A stretch of 22,743 nt of DNA from an uncultured Alistipes sp. (GTDB lineage: Bacteria > Bacteroidota > Bacteroidia > Bacteroidales > Rikenellaceae), in contig CAJTYA010000018.1 in NCBI GenBank assembly GCA_910583985.1, positions 1-22,743 of the forward strand, written 5' to 3'. The notes below the pieces were generated by a model. The model was not told where the DNA came from. It made no database searches and saw only the letters and a program-made list of their open reading frames with translations. A program made the translations under genes and the position numbers. Each line of letters opens with the position of its first letter. Position 1 is the first letter of the stretch. Positions 8,800 to 17,524 of the stretch are shown here, piece by piece.

Positions 8800-10272
8800 C
8801 TACTCGACTTCCCAGTCGCAGCCGTCCTTGCGGTCCTTGACCTTGATGCCGGCGGCGGCGAGACCGTCGCGGATCTTATCGGAAGTGGCCCAGTCCTTGG
8901 CGGCCTTGGCCTGCATGCGGATGTCGAGAATCATATCGACGACGGACGACAGCATGCGGGAATCGTCGCCGGCGAGATCGTCGCGCAGACCGAGGATGTC
9001 GAACACGAAGAGGTGCATGACGCGGCGCAACTCGTCGAGGTCGGACGCCGAAATGGTCCGGTGTCCGTCATAGACCTGATTGACGATGCGGACGCAGTCG
9101 AACAGCACGGAAATGACGACGGGCGAATTCAGGTCGTCGTCCATCGCCGCCGTGCAGCGCGCCTCGATGTCGGACACATCGACAGTGGAGACTTCGGAAG
9201 GCCGGAGCTTGGCGAGCGTACCCAACGCCTTCATCAGCCGTTCGTAGCCCTTCTCGGCGGCGCGGAGCGCATCGTTCGAGAAATCGAGCGTGCTGCGGTA
9301 ATGGGCCTGAAGCACGAAAAAGCGGATCGTCATGGGCGAATAGGCCTGTTCGAGCAGCCTGTGCGAACCGGTGGTCAGCTCTTCGAGCGTGATGAAGTTG
9401 CCGAGCGACTTGCCCATCTTCTGTCCGTTGATCGTAATCATGTTGTTGTGCATCCAGTAACGGGCCGCATCGTGTCCGCAGGCGGCGGTGCTCTGGGCGA
9501 TCTCGCACTCGTGGTGCGGGAACATCAGGTCCATGCCCCCGCCGTGGATGTCGAACCGTTCGCCGAGGTAACGCGTGCTCATGGCCGAGCACTCCATGTG
9601 CCAGCCGGGAAAGCCGTCGCTCCACGGCGAAGGCCAGCGCATGATGTGTTCGGGCGCGGCCTTTTTCCACAGCGCGAAGTCGAAGGGGTTGCGCTTGTCG
9701 GCCTGTCCGTCCAGCTCGCGCGTGTTGGCCATCATATCTTCGAGCACGCGGCCGGACAAACGGCCGTAACGGTACTTGCGGTTGTAGGCCTCGACATCGA
9801 AATAGACCGAGCCGTTGCTCACGTAGGCGAGTCCCTTGTCGAGAATGGCCTTCGTCATTTCGATCTGCTCGATGATGTGGCCCGAAGCGTGGGGCTCGAT
9901 GCTCGGCGGGAGTACGTTGAGCGCCCGCATGGCGTCGTGGTAGCGCTCGGTGTAATACTGCGCCACCTCCATCGGTTCGAGCTGTTCGAGCCGGGCCTTC
10001 TTGGTGATTTTGTCCTCGCCCTCGTCGGTATCGTTTTCGAGGTGCCCTACGTCGGTGATGTTGCGCACGTAACGCACCTTGTGGCCCGTGGCCCGGAGGT
10101 AGCGGAACAGCAGGTCGAAGGTGATGGCGGGGCGGGCGTGTCCGAGGTGGGGATCGCCGTAGACGGTAGGGCCGCAGACATAAAGTCCCACGAAAGGAGG
10201 GTTCAGCGGCTCGAATTGTTCTTTCTTGCGGGTGAGCGTATTGTATACGGAAAGCGTCGATTTCATCGTCAT
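8800..10272 (-). CDS. cysS: Cysteine--tRNA ligase
   Basis: The product is 490 residues, a class I aminoacyl-tRNA synthetase charging tRNA-Cys. The ATP-binding HIGH-type motif is PHLGHAR at 41-47, and the KMSKS loop is KMGKS at 285-289, a form I know from other Bacteroidota enzymes. The zinc site that selects cysteine is complete: C33 in YVCGPTVYGD, C228 in GWHMECSAMS, and H253 and E257 in FPHHECEIAQ. The C-terminal helical domain ends in DWEVE. Two in-frame ATGs (10272 and 10266) are both possible; the second lies two codons in and would suit a promoter near 10290 (TAATTTTA, minus strand). The gene is divergent from the DUF2723 gene, with a gap of about 145 bp. Confidence 0.97.
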   Translation of the reverse strand: MTMKSTLSVYNTLTRKKEQFEPLNPPFVGLYVCGPTVYGDPHLGHARPAITFDLLFRYLRATGHKVRYVRNITDVGHLENDTDEGEDKITKKARLEQLEPMEVAQYYTERYHDAMRALNVLPPSIEPHASGHIIEQIEMTKAILDKGLAYVSNGSVYFDVEAYNRKYRYGRLSGRVLEDMMANTRELDGQADKRNPFDFALWKKAAPEHIMRWPSPWSDGFPGWHMECSAMSTRYLGERFDIHGGGMDLMFPHHECEIAQSTAACGHDAARYWMHNNMITINGQKMGKSLGNFITLEELTTGSHRLLEQAYSPMTIRFFVLQAHYRSTLDFSNDALRAAEKGYERLMKALGTLAKLRPSEVSTVDVSDIEARCTAAMDDDLNSPVVISVLFDCVRIVNQVYDGHRTISASDLDELRRVMHLFVFDILGLRDDLAGDDSRMLSSVVDMILDIRMQAKAAKDWATSDKIRDGLAAAGIKVKDRKDGCDWEVE

Positions 10273-10346
10273 GGCATTTAAAGCCGTAAAATTACAAACT
10301 TTCCCGGTATGTCGAGACGAAATCGGGATTTCTTACGTTATTTTTC

Positions 10347-10354
10347 TAATTTTG
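10347..10354 (+). promoter_or_regulatory. -7 promoter element of the DUF2723 gene
   Basis: TAATTTTG is an exact TAnnTTTG match in an AT-rich patch. It predicts a transcript start near 10361 and a leader of about 58 nt. No good TTG is seen at the -33 position. Confidence 0.6.
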
Positions 10355-10418
10355 CACACATTATCGCAAAATTCAAAAAACAAGAAACCCGCACAACAAC
10401 CCTAACAGGCGACACACC

Positions 10419-13400
10419 ATGAACAATCGATTCAAAAAACTCAACCTGATCGCCGGATGGTTCTGCTTCGCTTTCGCATCGGCCGTTTATCTGCTGACGA
10501 TGGAGCCCACGGCAAGCCTCTGGGACTGCAGCGAATTTATCGCGACCTCCTACAAACTCGAAGTGGGGCACCCTCCCGGAGCGCCGCTGTTCATGATGAT
10601 CTCCCGTTTCTTCACGATCTTCGGCGGGCCGGAACAGGCGGCCGCCCTGGTCAATTCGATGTCGGCGCTGGCCTCCGGGGCGACCGTGATGTTTCTTTTC
10701 TGGAGCATCACCCACCTGGCGCGGAGAGCCATGCGCAAGCGCGAAGAAGAGCTCGGTCCGTCGCAGGGGATCGCCGTGCTGGGCGCGGGGCTGGTGGGAG
10801 CCATCGCCTACACGTTCACCGACACGTTCTGGTTCTCAGCCGTGGAAGGCGAGGTGTACGCGCTCTCGTCGATGTTCACGGCCGTGGTGTTCTGGGCCAT
10901 TCTCAAATGGGAGAACGTGGCCGACGAACCGCACGCCAACCGGTGGCTCGTGCTGATCGCCTACCTCACGGGGTTAGCCATCGGCGTCCACCTGCTGAAC
11001 CTGCTCATCATCCCGGCCATCGTGCTGATCTATTATTTCAAGAAATACCCGCTCACCAAAGCGGGATTCGTCAAGGCGTTGCTCGCAGCGGGAGCGATTC
11101 TCATCGCCGCGATGTACGTCATCATTCCGGGAACGGTGCAGCTCGGCGCCTTTTTCGACCGGATGTTCGTCAACGGACTGGGGCTGCCGATCAATTCCGG
11201 CATCACGTTCTACGCCTTCGCCCTGCTCGGAGCGCTCTGCTGGGGCGTGTACTACACCCATAAGAAAGGGAAAGTGCTGGCCAACACGATCGTGTTGTGC
11301 GTGACGGTGGTCGTTCTGGGTTACGGCTCCTACGCCTCGGTCATCATCCGCTCGGCGGCCAATCCGCCGATGAACAGCAACGCGCCGGACAATCCCTACG
11401 GTCTGCTGTCGCTGCTCAACCGGGACCAGTACGGTGCACGCCCGCTGTTCAAGGGGCCGCTCTACTCTTCGCCCGCCATCGACTACAAGACCAAAACGGT
11501 GTATTACGAAGGCGACAGCGGGAAATACGAGAAGGCGACGACGATAGACGGCGTGGTGTACGATCCGAAATTCGAATTCTTCTTTCCCCGCATGTATTCG
11601 AGGGACGCCAACCACATCCGGGCCTACAAGAATTGGGTGGACGGCGAGGGGCGGAACATTCCCTTCGGCGACAAAACGATCAACGTACCGACGTTCGCCG
11701 ACAACCTGAAGTTCTTTTTCGCCTACCAGATGAACTTCATGTACTGGCGCTATTTCCTGTGGAATTTCGTGGGGCGTCAGAGCGATATTCAGTCCACCGG
11801 AGAAATCACGGACGGCAACTGGCTGTCGGGGATAAACGCCGTAGACGAGATTTTCCTCGGACCGCAGGACAACCTGCCTTCGGAAAAGGCTTCGAACAGG
11901 GGACGGAACACGTATTATTTCCTTCCGCTGCTGCTCGGCCTCATCGGGCTCGCATGGCAACTGAACCACGACGGGCGTAACTTCACGGTCGTCATGGCGT
12001 TCTTCATCATGACGGGCGTGGCTATCGTCGTCTATCTGAACTCGCCGCCGGTAGAGCCCCGCGAACGGGACTACGTCTTCGCCGGGTCGTTCTACGCCTT
12101 CGCCATGTGGATCGGTTTCGGGGTCGTGGCCCTGTACGAGGCGATGGGACGGTGGTTCAAGAAAACGACCGTCGGAACGGCCGTAGCGGCCACGCTCATC
12201 GGAGCCGTCGTACCGGCCGTTCTGGGCGCTCAGAACTGGGACGATCACGACCGGTCGGGCCGCTATGTGGCCCGCGACTTCGGGAAGAACTACCTGAACT
12301 CGACGCTGCCGCAGGCCATCATCATGAACTACGGCGACAACGATACGTTCCCGCTGTGGTATGCCCAAGAGGTGGAAGGCCATCGCACGGACGTCCGCGT
12401 AATGAACATGAGCTATCTGGGCGCCGAATGGTACATCGACCAGATGCGCATCAAAAGCAACGACTCGGAGCCCGTTCCGTTCTCGCTGCCGCGCGAAAAA
12501 TACACCTACCGGAACGAACAGTTGCTCGTGCAGGATCTATTCGAGTCGGCTACGGCCCGTCAGGTGATCGACTGGATCGCCAGCGACGATCCGAGGACCA
12601 AACTGCAAGGACGTAACGGCGAGACGTTCGACTACGTCCCCACCAAGCGGATCGCCGTGCCGGTCAACAAGGAGAATGCCGTAGCCAGCGGAATCGTGCG
12701 TCCGGAAGACGCCCATCTGATGGTGGACACGGTCTATCTGGATATTCAGAAAGACGACATCGACCGGACGGAAATGATGCTCATCGACCTGCTGGCCAAC
12801 TTCGACTGGAAGCGGCCGCTCTACTTCACGCAGTACTACACGCCGAGCCGGCTCGGATTGGACAAATACATGCAACTGGACGGGTTCGCCTATCAGTTCG
12901 TCCCCATCCGGACGGAAGAGAGCGACTACTTCGTGGGGCGCATCGACACCGAATCGCTGTACGACAAGCTGATGAACACGTTCGAATACGGCAACATAGC
13001 CGACCCGAAGGTGTACGCGGACGGATTCATTCAGGACAATTTCCGGGCGGTACGCGTGCGGGAACTGTATGTGCGCCTCGCGCAGCAACTCCTCCAAGAG
13101 GGCGACACGACGCGGGCGCTGAAGGTATTGGATACCGGACTGGAAAAGATTCCGTTCGCCCAGATCCGGCACGACATATTCTCGACGCTAATGATGATCG
13201 AAACCTACTATCTGGCGGGAGCGCCCGACAAGGGCAACGCCATAGCGGAAGACTATGCTCGGATACTGGAAGAGAACATCGACTACTACCTCCGTTTCAC
13301 GGGACGAAAGGCGGAGCTGGTGCGGGCGCAGTTGGGAAGCGACGTGCGGGCGCTCAAAGAAATCCGGAACGTGACGGAAGGTTACGGACAACGGAAACAG

Positions 13401-13445
13401 GCGGAGGAAATCGACCGGTATTTCCAATCGTTAGGATTGATGTAG
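10419..13445 (+). CDS. DUF2723 (GT117 / TMEM260-like) multispanning membrane protein
   Basis: The product is 1008 residues. The N-terminal DUF2723 domain carries the invariant block LWDCSEFIA (D36, E39) followed by HPPGAPLF (51-58), placed just after the first membrane helix, as in GT-C type glycosyltransferases. About a dozen hydrophobic segments span roughly residues 8-310 and 500-615, separated by a soluble stretch (about 340-490). A second conserved motif, PPVEPRERDYVFAGSF, lies near 550. The C-terminal third is soluble and ends in helical repeats resembling TPRs. Family members are annotated as O-mannosyltransferase-like (GT117); the Bacteroidota enzymes probably modify secreted proteins or lipids, but donor and acceptor are unknown to me. 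It has its own promoter and terminator. Confidence 0.9.
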   Translation: MNNRFKKLNLIAGWFCFAFASAVYLLTMEPTASLWDCSEFIATSYKLEVGHPPGAPLFMMISRFFTIFGGPEQAAALVNSMSALASGATVMFLFWSITHLARRAMRKREEELGPSQGIAVLGAGLVGAIAYTFTDTFWFSAVEGEVYALSSMFTAVVFWAILKWENVADEPHANRWLVLIAYLTGLAIGVHLLNLLIIPAIVLIYYFKKYPLTKAGFVKALLAAGAILIAAMYVIIPGTVQLGAFFDRMFVNGLGLPINSGITFYAFALLGALCWGVYYTHKKGKVLANTIVLCVTVVVLGYGSYASVIIRSAANPPMNSNAPDNPYGLLSLLNRDQYGARPLFKGPLYSSPAIDYKTKTVYYEGDSGKYEKATTIDGVVYDPKFEFFFPRMYSRDANHIRAYKNWVDGEGRNIPFGDKTINVPTFADNLKFFFAYQMNFMYWRYFLWNFVGRQSDIQSTGEITDGNWLSGINAVDEIFLGPQDNLPSEKASNRGRNTYYFLPLLLGLIGLAWQLNHDGRNFTVVMAFFIMTGVAIVVYLNSPPVEPRERDYVFAGSFYAFAMWIGFGVVALYEAMGRWFKKTTVGTAVAATLIGAVVPAVLGAQNWDDHDRSGRYVARDFGKNYLNSTLPQAIIMNYGDNDTFPLWYAQEVEGHRTDVRVMNMSYLGAEWYIDQMRIKSNDSEPVPFSLPREKYTYRNEQLLVQDLFESATARQVIDWIASDDPRTKLQGRNGETFDYVPTKRIAVPVNKENAVASGIVRPEDAHLMVDTVYLDIQKDDIDRTEMMLIDLLANFDWKRPLYFTQYYTPSRLGLDKYMQLDGFAYQFVPIRTEESDYFVGRIDTESLYDKLMNTFEYGNIADPKVYADGFIQDNFRAVRVRELYVRLAQQLLQEGDTTRALKVLDTGLEKIPFAQIRHDIFSTLMMIETYYLAGAPDKGNAIAEDYARILEENIDYYLRFTGRKAELVRAQLGSDVRALKEIRNVTEGYGQRKQAEEIDRYFQSLGLM

Positions 13446-13463
13446 GAATCGGACGGACGACGG

Positions 13464-13502
13464 ACGGAAAACAGCAGGCCGAATGCGCCTGCTGTTTTCC
13501 GT
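13464..13502 (+). terminator. Terminator after the DUF2723 gene
   Basis: A perfect 15-bp stem (ACGGAAAACAGCAGG at 13464-13478 with its complement at 13488-13502) has a 9-nt loop. The A tract is in the 5' arm and the T tract in the 3' arm, as in bidirectional terminators. It lies 18 nt after the stop codon and 34 nt before the rnhB start. Confidence 0.75.
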
Positions 13503-13536
13503 TCGGGGAAGAGGTCCGAAAAAAGACTCGAAAGAG

Positions 13537-14175
13537 ATGCTGAAAACCTGTTTGAAGGAGGGTCGCATCGAAGCCGGATGCGACGAGGCCGGGCGGGGAC
13601 CGCTGGCCGGGCCGGTGAGCGCGGCGGCTGTCGTTCTGCCGGAAGGATGGAACCACCCGCTGCTCGACGACTCGAAAAAAATGAGCGAAAAGAACCGGTA
13701 TCTGCTCCGCGAAATCATCGAACGCGAGGCGGTGGCATGGGCCGTGGAAATGGTCGAACCGGAAGAAATCGACCGGATCAATATTCTCAACGCCTCGTTC
13801 GAGGCCATGTCGCGAGCCGTGGAAAAGCTGTCGGTCCGTCCGCAATGGCTGCTCATCGACGGCAACCGGTTCCGGACAAAGCTCGACATTCCGTACAGTT
13901 GCATCGTCAAGGGAGACGCGACTTACACGGCCATCGCGGCCGCCTCGGTACTGGCCAAGACGTACCGGGACGACTACATGGACCGCATCGGAGAGGAATA
14001 TCCGGTGTACAACTGGAGAAAGAACAAAGGCTACCCGACCCGCGAGCATCGCATGGCCGTCATGCGTTACGGGCTTTCGCCCTATCATCGGCTGTCGTTC
14101 AATCACGAATACAGGCAACTGCGTCTTTTCGACGGGGAAGAGACGCGTAACGAGGCGGAAAGTCCGCGAGGATAG
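13537..14175 (+). CDS. rnhB: Ribonuclease HII
   Basis: The product is 212 residues from ATG 13537. RNase HII cuts RNA in RNA-DNA hybrids and removes single ribonucleotides from DNA. The catalytic acids are visible: D16 and E17 in AGCDEAGRGPLAGP, D108 in LLIDGNRF, and D127 in VKGDATY. The block AAASVLAKTYRDDYM follows. The ORF is open from 13483, but that extension would start inside the terminator hairpin and adds 18 basic residues absent from family members. MLKTCLKEGRIEAGCDEAG matches the usual short N-terminus. The C-terminal tail after FNHEYRQLRLF is about 15 charged residues. The gene is intact, so whatever begins downstream did not disrupt it. Confidence 0.95.
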   Translation: MLKTCLKEGRIEAGCDEAGRGPLAGPVSAAAVVLPEGWNHPLLDDSKKMSEKNRYLLREIIEREAVAWAVEMVEPEEIDRINILNASFEAMSRAVEKLSVRPQWLLIDGNRFRTKLDIPYSCIVKGDATYTAIAAASVLAKTYRDDYMDRIGEEYPVYNWRKNKGYPTREHRMAVMRYGLSPYHRLSFNHEYRQLRLFDGEETRNEAESPRG

Positions 14176-14343
14176 TTTTCCCCGCAGGGAAACGTCTTGC
14201 CGAGAAAAGGCGGTCCGTTCCCGAAAGAACGAGACGGTCCGAAAACCGGTTCGGGAGTCAGGCTGTCTTCGGGAACCGGAACACGACGAACGCCGGGCCG
14301 ACCGGCGCCCCGAAAAAACTTCGAGAAAAATGCGCCCGCCCTC

Positions 14344-14375
14344 TTGACAAAGGGGGTAGGCGCGTTATATATTTG
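14344..14375 (+). promoter_or_regulatory. Promoter of the phage-tail-type gene block
   Basis: TTG (14344-14346, within TTGACA) and the exact -7 element TATATTTG (14368-14375) are 21 nt apart, close to the Bacteroidota consensus spacing. The predicted start is near 14382, about 300 nt before the first gene, so the transcript has a long leader. Confidence 0.65.
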
Positions 14376-14408
14376 CACAGGTCCCGACAGGATTCGGGTC
14401 TGCAGGAT

Positions 14409-14425
14409 TTCCGGATGGTCCGGAA
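14409..14425 (+). other. Leader hairpin
   Basis: TTCCGGA and TCCGGAA flank a 3-nt loop, giving a perfect 7-bp stem in the predicted leader. A second hairpin, CCGGAC-N5-GTCCGG, lies at 14579-14595. Neither is followed by a T run, so they are not terminators. Confidence 0.5.
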
Positions 14426-14462
14426 CGATTCTCTTCTTCGAAGCAGGGCGGAGTGCCCGCAC

Positions 14463-14526
14463 TTATCCACAGCATTTTTGTAAAAACCGACATCTTTTCT
14501 TTTTTCGGGCGGGAGACTTATGCACA
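14463..14526 (+). other. Pair of DnaA-box-like nonamers around an AT-rich patch
   Basis: TTATCCACA (14463-14471) and TTATGCACA (14518-14526) both match the DnaA-box consensus TTWTNCACA, in the same orientation and 55 bp apart. Between them lies an AT-rich patch (CATTTTTGTAAAAA, then CTTTTCTTTTTTC) that stands out in this GC-rich window. Function is not shown: the same pattern also occurs once inside cysS (9664-9672) and once at a -7 element (10350-10358). Confidence 0.4.
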
Positions 14527-14681
14527 GTCGCCGAAGAGAAGAAATGCACATTCTGTCGACAACTTCCAACCGGACGCACCGGACGACCGGTCCGGAAACC
14601 GGCTCGGCACGAACGACCGGGACAGAGCGGACGGACGTTTCTCGTCCGGTTCGAAACATTGAATATCAAAACGATGGCATC

Positions 14682-14861
14682 ATGGAAACACGGCAAGCGA
14701 AAGCGGCGGAGGAGATCCGTCGGGCAGCGCGCAGCGTCAGGGAACTCTCCGCATGTAGGCTGCGTCTGAAAATGTCGGCCAAACGGACGAACAACATCGC
14801 CGACGAACTCGAAGACCTTGCGAAGGCTTTGTTCACCGAACGGGATTCGCTCAGGAAATGA
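14682..14861 (+). CDS. Small helical protein (59 residues), first gene of the phage-tail-type block
   Basis: I do not recognise a family. From ATG 14682 (METRQAKAAEEIRRAARS) the protein is 59 residues, highly charged and predicted all-helical, with heptad-like spacing of hydrophobics toward ADELEDLAKALFTE. The frame is open back to 14520, but the upstream part is Thr/Arg/Pro-rich and looks like translated leader. The stop codon TGA (14859-14861) overlaps an ATG at 14858 (ATGA), pointing to one operon with the next gene. Position and size would suit a phage accessory or tail-assembly helper, but that is inference. Confidence 0.55.
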   Translation: METRQAKAAEEIRRAARSVRELSACRLRLKMSAKRTNNIADELEDLAKALFTERDSLRK

Positions 14862-14885
14862 ACATTTTTTCATCGGAAACGAAAA

Positions 14886-14920
14886 GGTTATCGACAATGA
14901 GTAAACTGGTTATCGACAAT
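14886..14920 (+). repeat. Two 13-bp direct repeats overlapping a start codon
   Basis: GGTTATCGACAAT occurs at 14886-14898 and again at 14908-14920, 22 bp apart, close to two helical turns. The first copy covers the ATG at 14897. Such a pair could be an operator or a translational repressor site. Confidence 0.7.
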
Positions 14921-16297
14921 CGTGTCTACAAATGCCCCGACACAGTGGAAGCGCTCGACTGGGAACAATTCATGTTGTTGTTGCGGTTCGGGCGTTCGAC
15001 GGAGCGGGCACGTATCCGGCTCGCCCGGCGGATATTGGAAAAGATCGGAGGGGTGGAACCGACAGTCGCAGCGGAGACCGAGCCGGGGGAGTGCATTCTT
15101 TTCGCGGAGTGTTATGTCGCCCGGATTTTCGGAGGGATGGGGAAAACTACCGAAGAAGGAGCGGGGAAAGGTCCCGATCCGACAGAACGGGAAAAGGCGG
15201 GGAAACGGAGCGAAGCAACGAAAAGACGGAACGGGAGAGAGGAACCTGCGGAGCGGGGGAACCCAAGAAACGACAGGAAGGACGGATGGGGGAAAAGTGC
15301 GTCGGGAGGACGTCCGGGCGAATCCATCCGGACGGAAGAAGCGCAGGAAACCTGCGGAGCGACAAGACGGAACGAAAAGGAGAAAGGGAGAGAAACGGCG
15401 CCCGAGGAACGGACTCTCAGAAAGCTAGAGCAAACGAGCGGATCGGAACGAGGAAACGGATCGGAAAAAGAGTGGTTCGAATTCGTCGGGACGGGAAAAA
15501 ACGTCGGCACGGGCGTTCCGTGCGAGAAGGAAAGGCGCAGCGAGGAAGCGAATCGTTCCCCGACGGAAACGGGTGACGGAAAGTCCGGCGAAAAAACGGG
15601 AAAAAGAATCGGTCGGAAAGCGGACAGCCGGCTCGGCGAAGCGACAGAAACGGAAAGACGGCACGGCGGGACAGGGCGCTGGCGAAGCGAAAAGGAAAGG
15701 AACGACAGGAAAACCGGACGGGGGAAGCACCCCGGCAGGGAGACGAAAAAAACGGCAAGCCTCGGAAAAGCCGGAAACGGGAAAGGAAGACAGGACAGCG
15801 ACGGGTTCGCGGAGGTGGGAGAATGGTTGTCGTTCCCGGGAGAAGTACGCGGGTTCGAAGGAGAAACGATACCGATGGCCGACCTGTCGGCCGAGGAGTT
15901 TTGCGAAGCGACCGACCTTTATCTCGACGACAAATGGAGCTATGCACCGCTCATCGCAGCCGTACTGTGTCGTCCCGAAGGGGAACGGTACGAGGAGAAA
16001 AAGGCACTCGGACGGGCGGAACGGTTGCGGAGGATGCCGATGGGGATCGTCCTGCGTCTCTATGCGACGCTCGAAAAAACGCATCGGAGAATGAAGGAAA
16101 AATATCCGCTCTGTTACGCGAGCCCGCTCTCCGACGGACGGCACGGGGACACAGGACGGGAAGCGACGCGGTGGAGCGATCTGATGATGTGGGCGGGGCA
16201 TCATCTTCCCGGAGAAACGCAGCGGGTGAAAAGAATGAACGCTTACGACTTTATGGCTTTGGTGCACAGCAGGATAAAAATGACGGCATACCGGTAG
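14897..16297 (+). CDS. Phage tail-assembly-type protein split by a large low-complexity insertion
   Basis: From ATG 14897 (MSKLVIDNRVYKCPDTVEAL) the product is 466 residues. Residues 1-83 and 308-466 look like folded halves. The second half contains ADLSAEEFCEATDLYLDDKW, a long helix and PMGIVLRLYATLEKTHRRMK, and resembles small tail-assembly proteins of Bacteroides phages as I remember them. Between them about 224 residues (nt 15146-15817) are almost only E, K, R, G, T, S, N and A, clearly disordered. Without this insert the protein would be about 240 residues. An in-frame ATG at 14858 overlaps the previous stop codon (ATGA). I prefer 14897 because the 13 extra codons are AT-rich, include AGG, TCA and TTA, and lie beside the repeat pair. 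Function is inferred from family resemblance and context only. Confidence 0.6.
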   Translation: MSKLVIDNRVYKCPDTVEALDWEQFMLLLRFGRSTERARIRLARRILEKIGGVEPTVAAETEPGECILFAECYVARIFGGMGKTTEEGAGKGPDPTEREKAGKRSEATKRRNGREEPAERGNPRNDRKDGWGKSASGGRPGESIRTEEAQETCGATRRNEKEKGRETAPEERTLRKLEQTSGSERGNGSEKEWFEFVGTGKNVGTGVPCEKERRSEEANRSPTETGDGKSGEKTGKRIGRKADSRLGEATETERRHGGTGRWRSEKERNDRKTGRGKHPGRETKKTASLGKAGNGKGRQDSDGFAEVGEWLSFPGEVRGFEGETIPMADLSAEEFCEATDLYLDDKWSYAPLIAAVLCRPEGERYEEKKALGRAERLRRMPMGIVLRLYATLEKTHRRMKEKYPLCYASPLSDGRHGDTGREATRWSDLMMWAGHHLPGETQRVKRMNAYDFMALVHSRIKMTAYR

Positions 16298-17035
16298 AAC
16301 CCGGAGGTAGAGGAGAAATGGGAGGACGGGAAGGAAGACGCTGGGATGCGAATCGCCTCACCGGTATCACAGGACGAGAGGCGGTGTGGTACGAGGCAAA
16401 AGAGGGGCGGCAAGCACAAAGGAAAGAGGGGGAACGGAGAGGGTGTCTGGAGATACGGCCGGGGCAACGACCGAGGGGAAGAAGGGCAATTCGGCTCTCA
16501 AGCATCATAGACAAGCCGTTCCGCGGAAAAACGGAAGGGAAGGCTCGAAGACGGAGCAGGCGGGACCGGCGGAGGGCGATGCGACAGACGGAAGCGGCAT
16601 AAGCAAACAATGAGAACGGGAGGCGGAAGAATGCGCGGAGGATGGGGAGCGGGACGGGAGACGGTCGAACAGAGGGAGACAGGCATGGCAGACTCCGCAG
16701 AGGGAGAGTCGGGAATTTCCGGAGGCAGGGTGAAAAACGCTCGGCGAGAAAAAAAGTCCGCACAAGGACAACGGACACGACAAGTTCCCCTCCGGAAAAA
16801 TCGATAAGTTTCCGCGACACTTTGCAGCAAAAAGTCCGTGCAGGGATGACAAGGACGCAAAAAAAGAAACGAAAAGCAACGGGCAAAACCCAGCGGACAG
16901 GGACGGGAAGAAGCGGTTCGGGCAGGATGACGAGCTCAGCGGATTCCGTTTCGGAGGAGTCGGTGAGTTCCCGGTGGCCAGGTGAAAAACGCTCGGCGGG
17001 AAAAAAGTTTATACAGAGATGGCAGGGACACGGAA

Positions 17036-17258
17036 ACGACTCGGAGGGAGAAGTGGACAAAAGCAGCAGAACCGAGCAGCCTGAAATAGGAAGAGAACAA
17101 TCGGTCGGGAAACCGAAAATGACAGCAAGACCGAGTGGACAAGAACAGGAAAGGAGCTGTTCGAACGAAAAACAAACAAGAGCGACAAGACCGAATCGGA
17201 CAAGAACGGGACGAAAACGACTCGGAGGAAAAAGCGGACAAAAGTAGCAGAACCGAGC
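17036..17258 (+). repeat. Direct-repeat pair Y, 42 bp
   Basis: Copies at 17036-17077 and 17217-17258 match at 38 of 42 positions. Each begins ACGACTCGGAGG and ends AGCAGAACCGAGC, and they are offset by 181 bp. All four differences are transitions (two G/A and two T/C). Confidence 0.75.
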
Positions 17259-17524
17259 GGACATAAAGAGGGTAAAAAAGTCAGATAAAAACCGAAAGTG
17301 ACGGAAAAACAAGTAGATAAGAGTGGAATGGAAAACCGTTCGGATAGGAAGACGGACATGGAGGATTCCGCTTCAGGAGAATCGCTGTTTCCGCTGCGCG
17401 GGGTGAAAAACGCCTTGCGGGAAAAAATCCCGACAGGGGCATCGGCCAAGGGGAAACGGGCAGATGCGGCATGCCCGATAGGAAAGAGCGAAGAGGAGCC
17501 GTTCGGACAAAGAACAAACAAAAG
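17152..17524 (+). repeat. Direct-repeat pair W, 31 bp
   Basis: Copies at 17152-17182 and 17494-17524 match at 26 of 31 positions. Both begin AGGAGC and share AACAAACAA. All five differences are transitions. A further short motif, ACCGAAARTGAC, recurs at 17112, 17291 and 17572. Confidence 0.65.

Noticed and set aside
9013..10281. 422-codon plus-strand ORF opposite cysS
   Set aside because: cysS has complete ATP and zinc motifs on the other strand, so this frame is a shadow.
10350..10358. DnaA-box match TTTTGCACA before the DUF2723 gene
   Set aside because: It overlaps the -7 element TAATTTTG, and TTTGCAC is a common by-product of Bacteroidota promoters, so it is not independent evidence of DnaA binding.
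10974..12383. 469-codon minus-strand ORF opposite the DUF2723 gene
   Set aside because: Antisense shadow of a clear membrane protein gene; the His/Arg/Val/Asp-rich product is typical of such shadows.
16642..17247. 201-codon plus-strand ORF in the same gap
   Set aside because: Also open because T is scarce. The two copies of repeat Y fall in different frames relative to it, so it is not a conserved repeat protein.
16251..17312. 353-codon minus-strand ORF in the purine-rich gap
   Set aside because: The pyrimidine-rich complement has few A-containing stop codons, so it stays open by composition. The product is a Phe/Ser/Leu/Pro/Arg mix made of the repeat units, with no domain.
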